Positions 1-11,700 of a stretch of 64,000 nucleotides of DNA are shown here, in pieces. Numbering within the stretch: position 1 is the first letter of the stretch; every line of letters starts with the position of its first letter. The position numbers were made by a program, and so were the translations under genes. The notes under the pieces were generated by a model. That model was given only the letters and a program-made list of their open reading frames with translations. It was not told the origin of the DNA and searched no databases. This DNA comes from Stercorarius parasiticus (lineage: Eukaryota > Chordata > Aves > Charadriiformes > Stercorariidae): NCBI GenBank assembly GCA_013396915.1, contig VWZL01002012.1, positions 1-64,000 on the forward strand. The letters are read 5' to 3'.

Positions 1-1050
1 GGCTCCTCTCCAGGGCCTCACAGTGAAGGGCTCCTCTGGGGCATTGTGGCCAAGGGCTCATAAAATGGAACTAGTATAATAGATAGAATACATATATTAT
101 CAGAAGTACAAGAAATACCATATCATATCGTATGAATACATGCAATACAATAATATAATCCTAAAACCAGGATTTTGCCTACCCCTGTAGAATATATTCT
201 GTGTGTAGCTCATACACAGACTGGTGAGGAAGGCTTTTCAGTCTACAAAGAACACAGCCTATCCAGATGTGGAATATACACAGGCAAGGGGATGAGAGGT
301 TTTTCTGTGTGCACAGAGGATATATGGGCTAAATATACACATACATAGAAAAGGCATGCCTCACCTATTTCTACATTTATTATCTACCAGCTGTGTATGC
401 ACGACATTCCAACAAGGGGAGGTTCTTCTGTCACTATACAGACTACATACTGTCTTCCTCAAGACTACACATCGACAGGCAAGTCAGTCTTGGTTTCTCA
501 GTACGTAGCATATAATAGGATGCACTCTGCCTATAGAAAAGAGGGAATGAGGCTTTTCTCTCCAGATATAGACTATATTCCATCTGTAGATAGACTGCAT
601 GCAGGCAAAATATGTCTTTTCTGTGTAGTCATCGACTAGATATGCCAAGGCAGGGTTTTTTGGTCTGCTTATATAGTGGACACTGGCTGTACAGAGAATA
701 GAAAACAACGAAAGGGTGAGGTGAGGCAATGCCTTTCTGTCACCATACAGACTATAAAATGGCACACAAACAGGGTAAGTGAGGCCTTTGTCTTTGCAGA
801 GTAAAGACTTGGTGCACACAGGCAGTATTGGGCTCTTCTGACCACGTGGAATAAAGGCTGTCTATAGACCAAAGAGATGACTCTGTACTTAGAAAATATA
901 CTGCTCATCTCTACAACAGACCCAGAGAGGCAAGGGAAGGTGGGGTGCTCCTGCCTGTACACAGGCAACTCACTCTGTGTAGAGGACAGGCAGAAGGGCG
1001 AGGCAAGGCAAGACTTCTCTCTTGGTTTGTAGAATACATCCTGATGGGCT
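1..1050. repeat. Degenerate minisatellite, period about 60-65 bp
   Basis: A motif of the form aggCTTTTCtgt...tacAGACtat recurs at about 229, 295, 418, 487, 548, 612, 655, 730, 790 and 830. Each copy is preceded by an aggcaagg-like block and followed by a tatagac/cacag block. Spacing is mostly 60-70 bp, so this is a strongly diverged tandem array rather than a gene. ORFs through it (for example 397-639) are by-products. The edges are soft: the pattern fades after about 1040, and the first 60 bases hold a different short repeat (ggctcctct...agggct twice). Confidence 0.6.
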
Positions 1051-1890
1051 GGGGAAAGCAGGGCAGGCCTTCTCCATTGCCTGCATGCTTGTGCAGCCAC
1101 CTCCTGCCTTCCTTTCCTCCCATCCTCTGCCTTTCTCCCAGGCATCCCCACAGACATCAATGACATCAAGCATTATCCAGCAGAAGAGCTTGGGTCCCTG
1201 GCAGGATTCTTCTCAGGAAGGTGCAAACAGGAGCAAACAGAGCCTGATGCTTAACACCATCAGGCTGGTGGCACAGTCAGGCCTTTGGCTCCTATCACCA
1301 CCGGATCCTTCTGTGAGAAACAAGGACTGTTGGCCCAGGGACAGGGTCCCCTTGCCTGAGCAGGAAAGAAAGCACCTGCTAGCATTGCAGACAGGACTAG
1401 GCTTCAAGCAGAGATAGTCACGTTTCCCCAGAACACTCATTTCCCAGAAAGCACGTTTCCCCAGGACAGCTCTCTCGGGATGACTCAAGGGCTGTATGGC
1501 TTTCAAGGGTCCACAACAACTGCAAATCTTACTACTGGCCTCCCCAATAGGAACAAATGTTTCTCGCTTGCTTTTCCCCTAATGCCAGATGTCACCAACA
1601 AGCATCAGATATGACACTGTACTTACCAAGCAGAAAGGGGAATCCCTCCACCCTACCAAATGAATTAACACTGGGAAGGCAGAGAGGAAGGAACTAAGGA
1701 GATTACCCTTTAGGAATGCAATACACTTCAGAGCCAATATGTTGATCTAAGAATATAGATGAATTTTTATGAAATGCATCAAGTGGAAGGTATTTTTGTG
1801 TTGCTCGTTTCACACTTTTGAGCAGAAAGTAATACATTTCAAAGCAAACGGTATTTTAGAATAATCTGAGATGCTGCTAAATTTCGCCTT
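1051..1890. other. Intergenic, no gene seen
   Basis: No splice-consistent coding segment or RNA gene was recognised. A block at 1252-1270 (taacaccatcaggctggtg) recurs at 4316-4334, which is part of the larger duplicated arrangement of 1.2-6.1 kb. Confidence 0.4.
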
Positions 1891-2627
1891 TTTTTGTGGC
1901 TGGGTGCAAGCAGACCTGTCAGGCAGACAGATGGGAAGTGTCAGGTACCACTATTTGGAGGATACGCATATAGGAAAAGCTCGAAGGGAGTTGCTTGGCT
2001 CAGGGGTGATTTACGTTCCCTTCACCCCATGTCCACCACAAGAACACTGGAGCTCCCTTAGCATAAAGCTCTTGGCTGGTTTCTGCCCCCCACCCCCTCA
2101 GGTGTACCTCAGTGCTTGGGCCAGGATTCAGTTCTTCCACACAAATAATTCCGTCTGAAGAACAGCTTTTGAATATGGTTACATTGATTAAACTTTCAAT
2201 ACTAAACCAACTCTGTTAGTTTCCAAATGCCAAGAGAGCGGTGTGTAATGACCACTTTTGAGGTGCAAACAGGCAGCACCTGAGGTGCCCGGCCTCTGAC
2301 TCCAGTCCTCAGCCTCTGACCTGCTGGAACCTCAGGCCTCAAACACCCACTGTGACACCCACACCTCACAGCCTGAGACACATTCGGTGCTTGTGGCCGC
2401 CCTCACGGCAGGGCCGGGCGCAGGCTCCGCACCTCTGGCCCGCCCACCGCCGCCGCCGCTCCGCGGAGCAAAGCGGCCCTCTCCTCTCCCCACTACCTGG
2501 GGACGAGGTGTCCGCTCCCCCCGCCGTCCTCCCCGAAAACGCCCTCCTCCTCCTCCTCAGGGTGGCGCCGCTCCCGGCAGCTCCACAGCCGCCGCCTCGC
2601 GCGACGGCCGTTGCCTCCAACGGCCCC
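1890..2627. repeat. Segmental duplication, copy 1
   Basis: Bases about 2047-2627 are repeated at about 5513-6093 with a constant offset of 3,466 bp. By eye there is one mismatch (2546 C, 6012 T) and no indel. To the left, 1994-2046 matches 5461-5512 only loosely. Further left, 1894-1985 matches 4648-4743 (tgtggctgggt..caagcagacc and catataggaaaa) at clearly lower identity. The second copy carries about 700 bp of extra sequence between these two blocks. Confidence 0.9.
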
Positions 2628-2960
2628 CGCGCCTCGCGCCGGCAGGAACCGCTGAGAGCGGCCCCGCAGAGCAGGGAGAGGGGAGTCAAAGCGGCGCCCG
2701 AGGCACAGCCCGCCCCAGGGGCAGGGAAGGGCAGGGCCGGGAAGGCGAGCCCAGCGCAGCCCAGCCCCGGCGGCCCCTCCCCTCAGCTCCGGCCGAACCC
2801 CACCTGGGGCAACCTCCAGCCCCGCACTACAGACCTGCTTCAGCCCAGGCCGGCCCTGGCGTCCCCAGACCGGGGCAGGGCAGGCAGAGGCCCCCCTGCT
2901 GACCACCCGGCCTCTCTCTACCGCAGCAGAGAGCTGCCCGAGTAGCAAGTGCCCTGGCAC
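2380..2960. promoter_or_regulatory. CpG-rich island in duplication copy 1
   Basis: The segment is very GC-rich with dense CpG and short CCG runs (ccgccgccgccgctccgcgg near 2447), unlike the AT-rich flanks. This is typical of a bird promoter CpG island. Long proline/alanine-rich ORFs cross it on both strands (for example 2352-2945 plus) but have no recognisable domain and are expected from composition alone. No transcript direction or gene could be assigned. Confidence 0.5.
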
Positions 2961-4640
2961 CCGTCGCTAGGCAACAGCAGCCCCAGCTGAGCCCTGAGCC
3001 TCCTGCCTGTCCTAGCCCATCCCAGCCCTTCAGCAGCCCCAGGCCAGGCTGAGCCATACCGACACAGCCCCGACATGGCGTCGGAGGGAGGGCTGAGGCC
3101 ATGCACAGCTCAGCACAGGAGTGGCAAGGCTCAGTCAACACCGGGTTTTGTTCCCCCTCAGCTCCTTCCCCTGGGAGGAGCCCGTTCCCAACAAGACTGG
3201 CTAGTGAGCCGGTCAAAAAACACGGTGTGGGTGTTGTAGAGGGCACCTCACCACTGACCAGCAGCCACAAACAGGGCAGCACTGCAGAGAGGGAGGGGAT
3301 TTGGCCAAGCCCTGCAACACCCTTCCATGTCAGTATCAACAATGTTCATGTTGATTCCCCTCAGCAAAAACATCAAGGAATACACTTGGTAAAACTCCCT
3401 AGCTGAGCATACAGAAATTGCTAATTCCCTTTTCCAGACACAACTTTGGTTCAGCACAGGCAAAACACCTGTTGTGGCAACCACAACAACAGTGTCTTGT
3501 TGATGCATTATTTAACAGACATACTAATATCCAGTTAACGTGTTAGAGGAAAAAAAAAAAACACACATTCTGAAGCCATCTGTTAATTTCTAAAACACCC
3601 TGTGTATAAAACTTACGATCTTTCTTGAGCTCTTTGACACATGGTGATTACAAGTGCAATACAAAAGTTAAGCTTTCACCTTTCTAACAAAAAAATCTGA
3701 GACACCTAACAGTGACACTGGGAAAACACTACTCAAAAATCCCACTAATCTGTGGGTTTCGCTTCAGCTTCTTGCAGGTCTGGATCCTCAGCATTTCAAC
3801 AGCTCTGCAAAGTTCACACATTCTGGTATTTCCCTCATTTTGATCGTTCTCACCACAGGCACGTCCTTTGGCAGTGTCCAGTGTAGAAGAGCCCTGAGGA
3901 GAAGCCAGGAGCAAACCCCGTCTGTGTGAGGGGCTGCGCAAAGAGCACGGCCTTTCCTCAGGGCTGAATTGAACAGGGTGACTCCACGGCAGTTTGGCCA
4001 GTGGTTACTACAGGCATAGGGAAGTGTGGCCAGAAGGGCTTCAGCCAAACTGGGAGAGGATGAACAACAAAGGGGAAATCATGGATATTCTTTTCTTTTG
4101 AGGGTGCAACCATCACTTCTGTTGAATCTTGCTGAAATTGAAACTATTGTACCTGGAAGAGCTGGGTGAGGCTGGTTAAAACTTCCAGCCTCCTGAGAGA
4201 GGGGCAGGTCTGGATCCATGGCAGAGGGGGTTAGGGCATCAGCATCCCAGAGGGGAGACACGAATATGAAAGAACACAACAAATGCTGCAGGAACCATGA
4301 AAACAAATGCTCCTGCGTAACACCATCAGGCTGGTGTCTGAGAAGGAAAGTGTGTCTGTGGTCCAAGAACGTGCACCAGCCCCACCGACCCTGCACGGTT
4401 CTACCATGTCTCCAGAGCAACAAGGTTTGTCACAGCAGGACAGTGAGGAACTAAGAGGGAGGAGCAAAGGAAAATTAAATTAAATGGAAAATTCATTAAT
4501 TGAATTTAAAAATTAAATCACATTAACTAATGAGGTATATCTCAATTCCCACAAAAACATACCAAGAAATAAATCATCCCAGAGTTCATGTGGCAATCAC
4601 AACAGAAAATACCAAAAAGCGGGAACCGTGAGAAAAGAGA
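2961..4640. other. Intergenic, no gene seen
   Basis: No coding exon or RNA gene was recognised on either strand. Several short ORFs overlap each other in different frames with no consistent splice structure. Confidence 0.4.
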
Positions 4641-4647
4641 TAAATTT

Positions 4648-6105
4648 CCCCACTTTGTGTGGCTGGGTACAAGCAGACCAGACAGACAAACAGAAGGGGT
4701 CAGGTACCGCTCCTTGGATGATACACATATAGGAAAACCTAGAAGGGAAAACAGGATACACTTGGCTTTCAGTCAGGTAAAGGAATCAAATGCCTGGCTT
4801 TGAAGGGCAAGGCAGCAGCTGAGGAGTCAGAGCACAACCGTGAGCTACCAATACACCAGCTTGTGAGATCTGGACTGGGTGTCAGCTAACCGAGGCATTT
4901 GTTTCTAACAAGTTTGGCTTCTGTTCAACTTTTCACCTTCGGAATACTCTTTCTTTGCAACTTGAGTTTCTTACCTGAAGCTGCAAAGTCACCCTAGAAT
5001 TGGTCCCAGCTGTATAGAGCAGAGAAGCGAACTTGGTGACCAGTCTGCTCCAGTCTCCTCATCTTACTTCCAAGCTCTTCAGAAGATGCTGTAAGAGAAA
5101 AGGAGCATCACTACAGTCTGTTCCAGAAGAAAAATCAGAGAGATGCATTTCTGGGCTGCCAAACACCACAGTACAACAAATTCTATAAATGGGTACTTCG
5201 AGGGAAAGCAACAAGCAAGCTGGTGCACTTTAGACTAGACCCTACAAGAATTTCACGCATATGAGGACAGGGAGGCCTCTCTGAAATTGAGCCCTCTCCT
5301 CCGCCTCCGAGCAGCAGGGACGGAAGAGAAACAGGCACCCACACCACGAGCAAAGGCACATTTGTGACAGGCCTCTGACAAGATGACTCCACAACACCCT
5401 ATCAGTCAAGCACCACAAAGCTGGGCAATGCCAGAATTAAGCCTGCTCAGACAGCTCCTGCTTGGCTCAGGGGTGATTTACATCTTTTCTCCCCGTGGCC
5501 ATCACAGGAAGGCTGGAGCTCCCTTAGCATAAAGCTCTTGGCTGGTTTCTGCCCCCCACCCCCTCAGGTGTACCTCAGTGCTTGGGCCAGGATTCAGTTC
5601 TTCCACACAAATAATTCCGTCTGAAGAACAGCTTTTGAATATGGTTACATTGATTAAACTTTCAATACTAAACCAACTCTGTTAGTTTCCAAATGCCAAG
5701 AGAGCGGTGTGTAATGACCACTTTTGAGGTGCAAACAGGCAGCACCTGAGGTGCCCGGCCTCTGACTCCAGTCCTCAGCCTCTGACCTGCTGGAACCTCA
5801 GGCCTCAAACACCCACTGTGACACCCACACCTCACAGCCTGAGACACATTCGGTGCTTGTGGCCGCCCTCACGGCAGGGCCGGGCGCAGGCTCCGCACCT
5901 CTGGCCCGCCCACCGCCGCCGCCGCTCCGCGGAGCAAAGCGGCCCTCTCCTCTCCCCACTACCTGGGGACGAGGTGTCCGCTCCCCCCGCCGTCCTCCCC
6001 GAAAACGCCCTTCTCCTCCTCCTCAGGGTGGCGCCGCTCCCGGCAGCTCCACAGCCGCCGCCTCGCGCGACGGCCGTTGCCTCCAACGGCCCCCTCACCT
6101 CGCGC
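4648..6105. repeat. Segmental duplication, copy 2 (interrupted)
   Basis: The diverged left block is at 4648-4743. About 700 bp without a counterpart in copy 1 follows, then the right block from 5461. From about 5513 to 6093 it is base-for-base the same as 2047-2627 except at 6012. The change from roughly three-quarters identity to near identity within a few bases at 5512 is abrupt. Confidence 0.9.
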
Positions 6106-6150
6106 CGGCCGTTACCTCCAACGGCCCCAGCGCCTCGCGCCGGCGGGGAG
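5856..6150. promoter_or_regulatory. CpG-rich island in duplication copy 2
   Basis: This is the same GC-rich sequence as 2390-2640. It ends sooner than copy 1: after about 6150 base composition drops to that of ordinary intergenic DNA. No gene start can be assigned. Confidence 0.45.
6060..6145. repeat. GC-rich tandem unit, 35-36 bp, duplicated in copy 2
   Basis: The unit is ctcgcgc..ggccgtt(g/a)cctccaacggcccc. Two full units and a third partial one stand here, against one full and one partial unit at 2595-2643. Each unit contains the inverted repeat GGCCGTT..AACGGCC. Confidence 0.75.
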
Positions 6151-6289
6151 CCCCAGGGGAAGACGGGAATGAGAGAAAACACACCAAAACCGACAGGTGT
6201 TACGGGAAGGGAATTCCGGGGCAGCTTGAGAGTATGGTATCATGAGTTAAAAGGAGGAGGAGGAATTACAATTTGCGCCTCATAATACA

Positions 6290-7740
6290 AGGAAAAGAGA
6301 GCTTATGCATCTTAGTCCTGTCTTGTGAAAATGGATGGGTACCCTCTAAGGGGGACAGCTGAAGAAAAGCACTTCTTACTTACTTCATTTAAAGTACACC
6401 ATTTTAAAATACTTTTTTTGGGGGGGCAGTAAAGATTCCACCAGCCTCTTCTTTTCAGAATAAGCATATATTGCAGGGTAATTTGATGCAGAGACTACCC
6501 GGGGAAATATTATACTCTGCCTTTCGGAGGCAATTGGCATAGATGGTCAGAATGTGCCCCTTACTATTTCACTAATACATTTACAGAATAAACTGTAGCC
6601 AGATTGAGTGTAATCATAGGACTATCTCTAGAGTTAGCCCACTAAGTTGTGCATTCCTGACTCACTAAAAAGACATCGGGTCACTTAACATTTGAGTGTC
6701 TGCGGAGTGTCGGAGTAGCCTCATCCATACCTCAAATAGAGTAGTTTCAATCAATACTCCAATATCCTAGAGTTACATGTTCATCCCTCCAGAAGATTAG
6801 AAATATATCCTGTGTTAAGGAAAGAATACAAGAGCAGGAAAATACGCTTTGAGATAACATCAATCCATTAGTACAGATCAGCTTGATTTATGGCTTCGAC
6901 TGTCCCAGCATGCTGCTTTGGTCATACATAATTTTTTTCAGTCCTGATTTTCAGTCCTTTTTCAGTTCAGTAATAAAACTTGATCTATCATGAAAAACCA
7001 AGAATTACTTCTAAATTTGCTTTTGTGATGACATATCTGATTGGGAGCTTCCAGTGACAAAAAGCTGTTTCTACTTTCAAAGTCAAGGCTAGCAGCGCCT
7101 GAGAGCAGCTTAAACAGCTATTCACAAGATAATGCTACAATGCGGAACGCTTCGGCTTGAGAAGGGTTACAGTCACAGAAATCATCAGACACTGTAAAAA
7201 ACACGAACTAGATTCTTTCTGTATGGAATAGCTTTAACAAACAGTAAGCCACTGACCAAGAGAAGCTGATGTTCTCCGCATTCAGAGCAGTTGCCCATTG
7301 TGAATGCTTATATTTTCAGTATCTATAATTTTTGAGAGAAGCTTCTAACAACAATTGACAGAAGATGATCCTGCATCTAAAAGCAGCCCAATGCCACCTT
7401 GCAGCGATGGCCATTTTATTTTAAGCAGAGAACATTTTGCCACCCAACTGAAAAGCTTGAGTGTATTTGGATGTCTATTTTCAACCATGATTGGGCAGTG
7501 TTCACAGGGGACCCACAGCCGCACAATGCTTCCCCTGCTGAATTTCAGGATTGTGTACAAGAAAGCGCCCAATTCACATGGCTCTAGTCATCTGTCCCAA
7601 AACATACTAAAACCTTACCTTTCTTGAAAGCTCAGGGAAGTTGTGAACACATTGAAGGCAAGACTTTCCAACAAAGTCTTTAGAAATCAGAGACACAGTT
7701 ACATGTTTTTCCCACAGTATGTTACAAGTTTAATTGTGCA
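6290..7740. other. Intergenic, beyond the APLF 3' end
   Basis: AT-rich sequence with no recognised exon. ORFs near 7345-7627 on both strands have no family signature that I can name. Confidence 0.4.
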
Positions 7741-7765
7741 AAAATACAGTCATCAAGACTTCAGC

Positions 7766-7771
7766 TTTATT
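7766..7771 (-). terminator. APLF: Candidate APLF polyadenylation signal
   Basis: The plus strand reads tttatt, which is AATAAA on the APLF strand. It is the first canonical hexamer downstream of the APLF terminal exon and implies a 3' UTR of roughly 750 nt. Assignment is by position only. Confidence 0.4.
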
Positions 7772-8497
7772 GTGAACTGAACACAATTCCAGTGATGTAC
7801 AGGCATGGAAAGAGCTACTACTGTAATTAGAGCAAATACACCAAAATTGTTGAGGCAACCAAGTGGTTCAATACACTGAGATACTCTTCTCACATGATTT
7901 AGACAACCTGTATTTAACTACTGTACATCAAGAGAATCAAAGAAATGACACCTAAAAGGACAGCTAGTAGCAGACTAATGAAGTTTAAGACTGCACCAAC
8001 TCAAAAGAACATTAAAAAATGGTTTAGACAGATTCTCCTGCAATGCCAAGAGTTAGCCTGTGATACTGCAAGTGTGAAGTGTAACTCCTCTTAATTTAAC
8101 ACAGAATATATTGTGGTTTAGCAAAACAAAGGCTTTCCTAATGCCAGTATTTGTTTCAAGCACAAGAAGAGGAAGCATTAACAATCTTTAAATTGTATTT
8201 CAAACTATGAGACACCAATGGTGTTGCAAAAGAAATAGATGAGAGAAAAAAAAAACCCAAAAAACCCCCTTCCAGAGCTCAGTCCTCTGCCTCCACCACT
8301 TAATAAAAAAAAAAAAAACACCACGAAAATAATACATATGGACAAGAAAGGCATTGCTGAATGCCCTCGACCCCATGAAAATCTTCCTGTAGTGCCTACA
8401 TCACTGAGGAAAAAACAGTTTTCCAAGCAATTCCTTTCCTTGCACATCCATGTTTTAGCACAATCAGACTGGACATTCATAATGTTGTTCCCTGCAG

Positions 8498-8585
8498 CTA
8501 CTTTTTGGTCTTAACAAATCTCTGTGTTTCTTGCAAAAGCGTTTCAACATCTTCGTTATCCTTGTCTTCTGAACTTGGTTCCCAG
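8498..8585 (-). pseudogene. APLF: Out-of-frame remainder of the APLF tail
   Basis: This is the open segment after the premature TGA. It keeps the family-typical order of an acidic stretch, an amphipathic LLQE segment and a basic end (RFVKTKK), then TAG. Its intact reading argues that the shift is recent or a sequence error rather than old decay. Confidence 0.8.
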
Positions 8586-8701
8586 TCAGTCTTCATCAGT
8601 AGGCTCACACTCCTCTTCCTCATCATCTATAAAGCTGTCATTAAGGTCATATTCATTTGGTTCATCATCATTGGCACTGTCTTTCTCCACAGTCCTTCTT
8701 C
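8586..8701 (-). CDS. APLF: APLF terminal coding exon, acidic histone-binding tail, frameshifted
   Basis: The acceptor CCCTACAG lies just above 8701, and the exon enters with 2 nt, matching the phase-1 end of 14991-15037. It reads RRTVEKDSANDDEPNEYD and then a run of Asp/Glu through EPTDED. TGA at 8586-8588 follows at once. The other frame continues DWEPSSEDKDNEDVETLLQ and stops at TAG 8498-8500. Human APLF has DEDSDWEP at this point without interruption, so two bases are missing around 8587-8588 relative to the ancestral exon. If real, about 30 tail residues are lost; if a sequencing error, the exon runs to 8498. Confidence 0.88.
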
Positions 8702-11700
8702 CTGTAGGGACAAAATGTCATATATTCATGAATCATAAATACAGAACTAGAGAGACCTTCCAGAGACCATCTAGTTAATCTCTCCCCTCAGGAAGGGAAA
8801 GAAATAATCAACTAAAGCACTCTACACAATGCTGACAATTTTGGGTTTGATTTTCAAGATTCATGAAAAGCTGTGCCATCTCTCTCTGACCCCTACTGCA
8901 GCACTTACCACTTAGCAGTCTGACCACTTAGGTGGTCTTCCTTACTGGCTTTTCTTCGGCACTTGGAAGACAGAATCAGGCCTCTTCTGATAATGTCTTC
9001 TGATATCAGAAGAAAACACTACAAGTTAACGTCTTCTGATAACTCTCCTTTCCCTAAGGAGTGGCACACACAATTTTCCTAGTTGGCTTCCTGCTGTTTC
9101 TGTACCTAAACAATCCATCTACCTTGCCATTTAGCCTCTAGCTATTGTTAGAGGGCTATTTTGACCGTCGATTTTCTGCCTTCATCCATATATACTTAGG
9201 GCTATTTGATACTCATACTCTTTGGAATCTGACATGGCTTTTAATTTCCATTCACTTCTTTCCTGAGCTTCAGGTGAGAGAAGGGAATCTGCTAGATCAC
9301 TCGCCTCCTACATTCTCAACTTGGATCCACGCTGGATAGTCTGTGCTTCCTTTGTGAACACAGGTTAAGGAAACATCACATGCTGAACACTTCTCTCCCG
9401 AGCTGGGTGCAGCCTACCTGTTTCCTCGTTCAGTCTATTCTATCGCACTGCTTTCTAATTGGCTGTCCATCCATCTTCTTCGCAAATTACATTTGTGATC
9501 AAATTGCCTTCTGCCTTCATGGTATTTCACAATACTCTGTAGTGGCAAGTATCAAAGACTCAGAAACCTCCGTTTACAAGAAATGGATGCTGTTCACAGC
9601 ATATTCCTGAACTTTTTTAGACAGCTTGTTTTGCAGTATTCTTTTAGTTGTTTGACTGTGTTGGCACATTTAAACCAATTCCCAGGGGAGGGATAATTCT
9701 GCTATTTGAAGAAGCCGTATCTTACCTGACTTGGTATTGTCTATACAAAGCTGCTGCTATGGCAGCATTGTCTTCTCCTTTTATTTATTGGTAGCTGTGA
9801 ACGTTTAACAAGTTTATTTCCACTGCTTCGTGATTTTGGCAGATGTGCATAACCCTTGCTCTAAAAGCCTGCACTCTCTCTCTTTTTCTTACATGTCCAC
9901 AATTCCTAACTAGCCACAATCTGTTAATATTCCAATCAAGTGTTCTGCCCTTCAGTCATACCTCTGAGTAAAACCATATTCATTCCTCTTCTTCCAAGCC
10001 TGCAATTTCTGCATTCTTATTTCATCTAGAGATAACCTGTCAATGATCTCATACAGAAAACTTATCTGCTGAGCAGTTCTTATCATCTTTCATATGAAAC
10101 TATCAACATGTATTTTTTTTTCCTCAGCTACAGATCCTAGTCCAAATCATCAACATTTATATTAACCATAAGCATTCCTTAGCAGCTTCTTGCAACCTCA
10201 GGTCAGAGCCCCAGGCATGCAAGCTATGCCTGTGATGAACTAACGAGAACACCAGTACCTTACATAGTCAGATCACATCTTCTATCAGTTACATTTTTCT
10301 ACTAGTGGGAACGTTACTATTCCAGAATTATCTTATGGTTTGATTAACATTTTGCACTCTATAGCAACTCTCAGACAAGGCTTTCAAAAGCATTTACAGC
10401 ATGAGCAAAATTTCTCAAAGATGTACAATTTTATGGGTGAATTGTGCTACAGAAGCACTGAATGACCTCCTCCGCCATGTGTGACACCAGCCAATAACAT
10501 AGCTGAGAAATATCCTATGGCTAGCAATCTATATTCTTTGAAGGACCAATTGTGCACTACCTAGCAAAAAATCCTGAAAATGACAACATTGAAATTTGAG
10601 CTGTAATCCACTATTCTGCTTGCTACTTTATTGTTTATCAGACTTCAGAGGAAATTAATCACGCCCATGTTTACCCACACCAGCAGAATTGCTTCTAAGA
10701 ATCACAGACTATGGTCCTGCGGCATGAATTATGTCTTGGAGGGGAGAGGTCAAAACAAAGATGCTAAATACAATAAAAACAAAATCCCTCTTCTCAGACT
10801 AAGCTTATGAAAGTAATAAGCCCAAGACCTGCTTAGCAAAGAAAAGCTGCTCTTCACTTTCAAAGCACTGTGGGTGGTATTTTACAACAGAAGTAGGAAT
10901 TCTGGCAAAATACCGATTACTTCCATATTTTTCCTACAAATGTAGGAGGAGCATACTATGGCTTTCCTCCCTGTACACCAATGCTTTTAGATTTCAGCAG
11001 TGAATGATGCGCTTCCTTCCGTGTCTTCCCACTCCACCTCTTTCTGCTACAGTTTAACTCAGCCCCACAGCCCCTAAAGCTGCTCATTAGGCGCAATTCT
11101 GCCTTTTCCCTAGCACCGTATTTCTAAAGATGACCTTGAAACTTTCTCTGAAAGTATCTGCTCCATATGGGGAGAAAAATCTTGCTGACCATGTTGACTG
11201 CCCTTTTCAAAGAGTTATATTTGGAAGGGAGATGATTAGCTTGCTAGAAAACCTACAAAGAAGCGTGTAGGAGAATCCTGCATAGTCCATAGCCACAGCA
11301 GGTCATTCATCTTGGGTAGCAACAACGTAGTAAGGTCATTCAGTAGTGACAATTTAATGACAGCATAACTCTAACCTTTTTTTGTTTTGTTTTGTTTCCT
11401 CCCTTACAACTATTCCCCCAGCAATTAGCCTTAGATTATTTCTCAGAACATAGACTGCATTCTCTACAGTCAATCTGTAGTCCCTCTGGTAGCAATTAGG
11501 CTAAAAATGTTAAAAACTGAACATGTCAAATGTCACGTAGATGGTACCCTTCTTTTCTTGGCTGGTGGAGTTTAAATACACTCGTACGGAAATTAATCCT
11601 GCTGTGCTTAACAGTGCGGTTGTGACAAACAGCACGAAATAAAGGTTAGTGGAGCCCTGACTGTCTGTGGGACTGACCTTGCATGCCTCCATTTGACTGC

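Noticed and set aside
2352..2945. 197-codon plus-strand ORF rich in Pro, Ala and Arg
   Set aside because: It lies in a CpG island where all frames stay open because stop codons are rare. It starts at a weak site, has no domain, and its copy at 5818-6285 diverges in frame after the duplication ends.
11510..11692. 60-codon minus-strand ORF with one possible membrane segment
   Set aside because: It is in an APLF intron, with C at -3 of the ATG and no supporting structure. A chance hydrophobic run is more likely.
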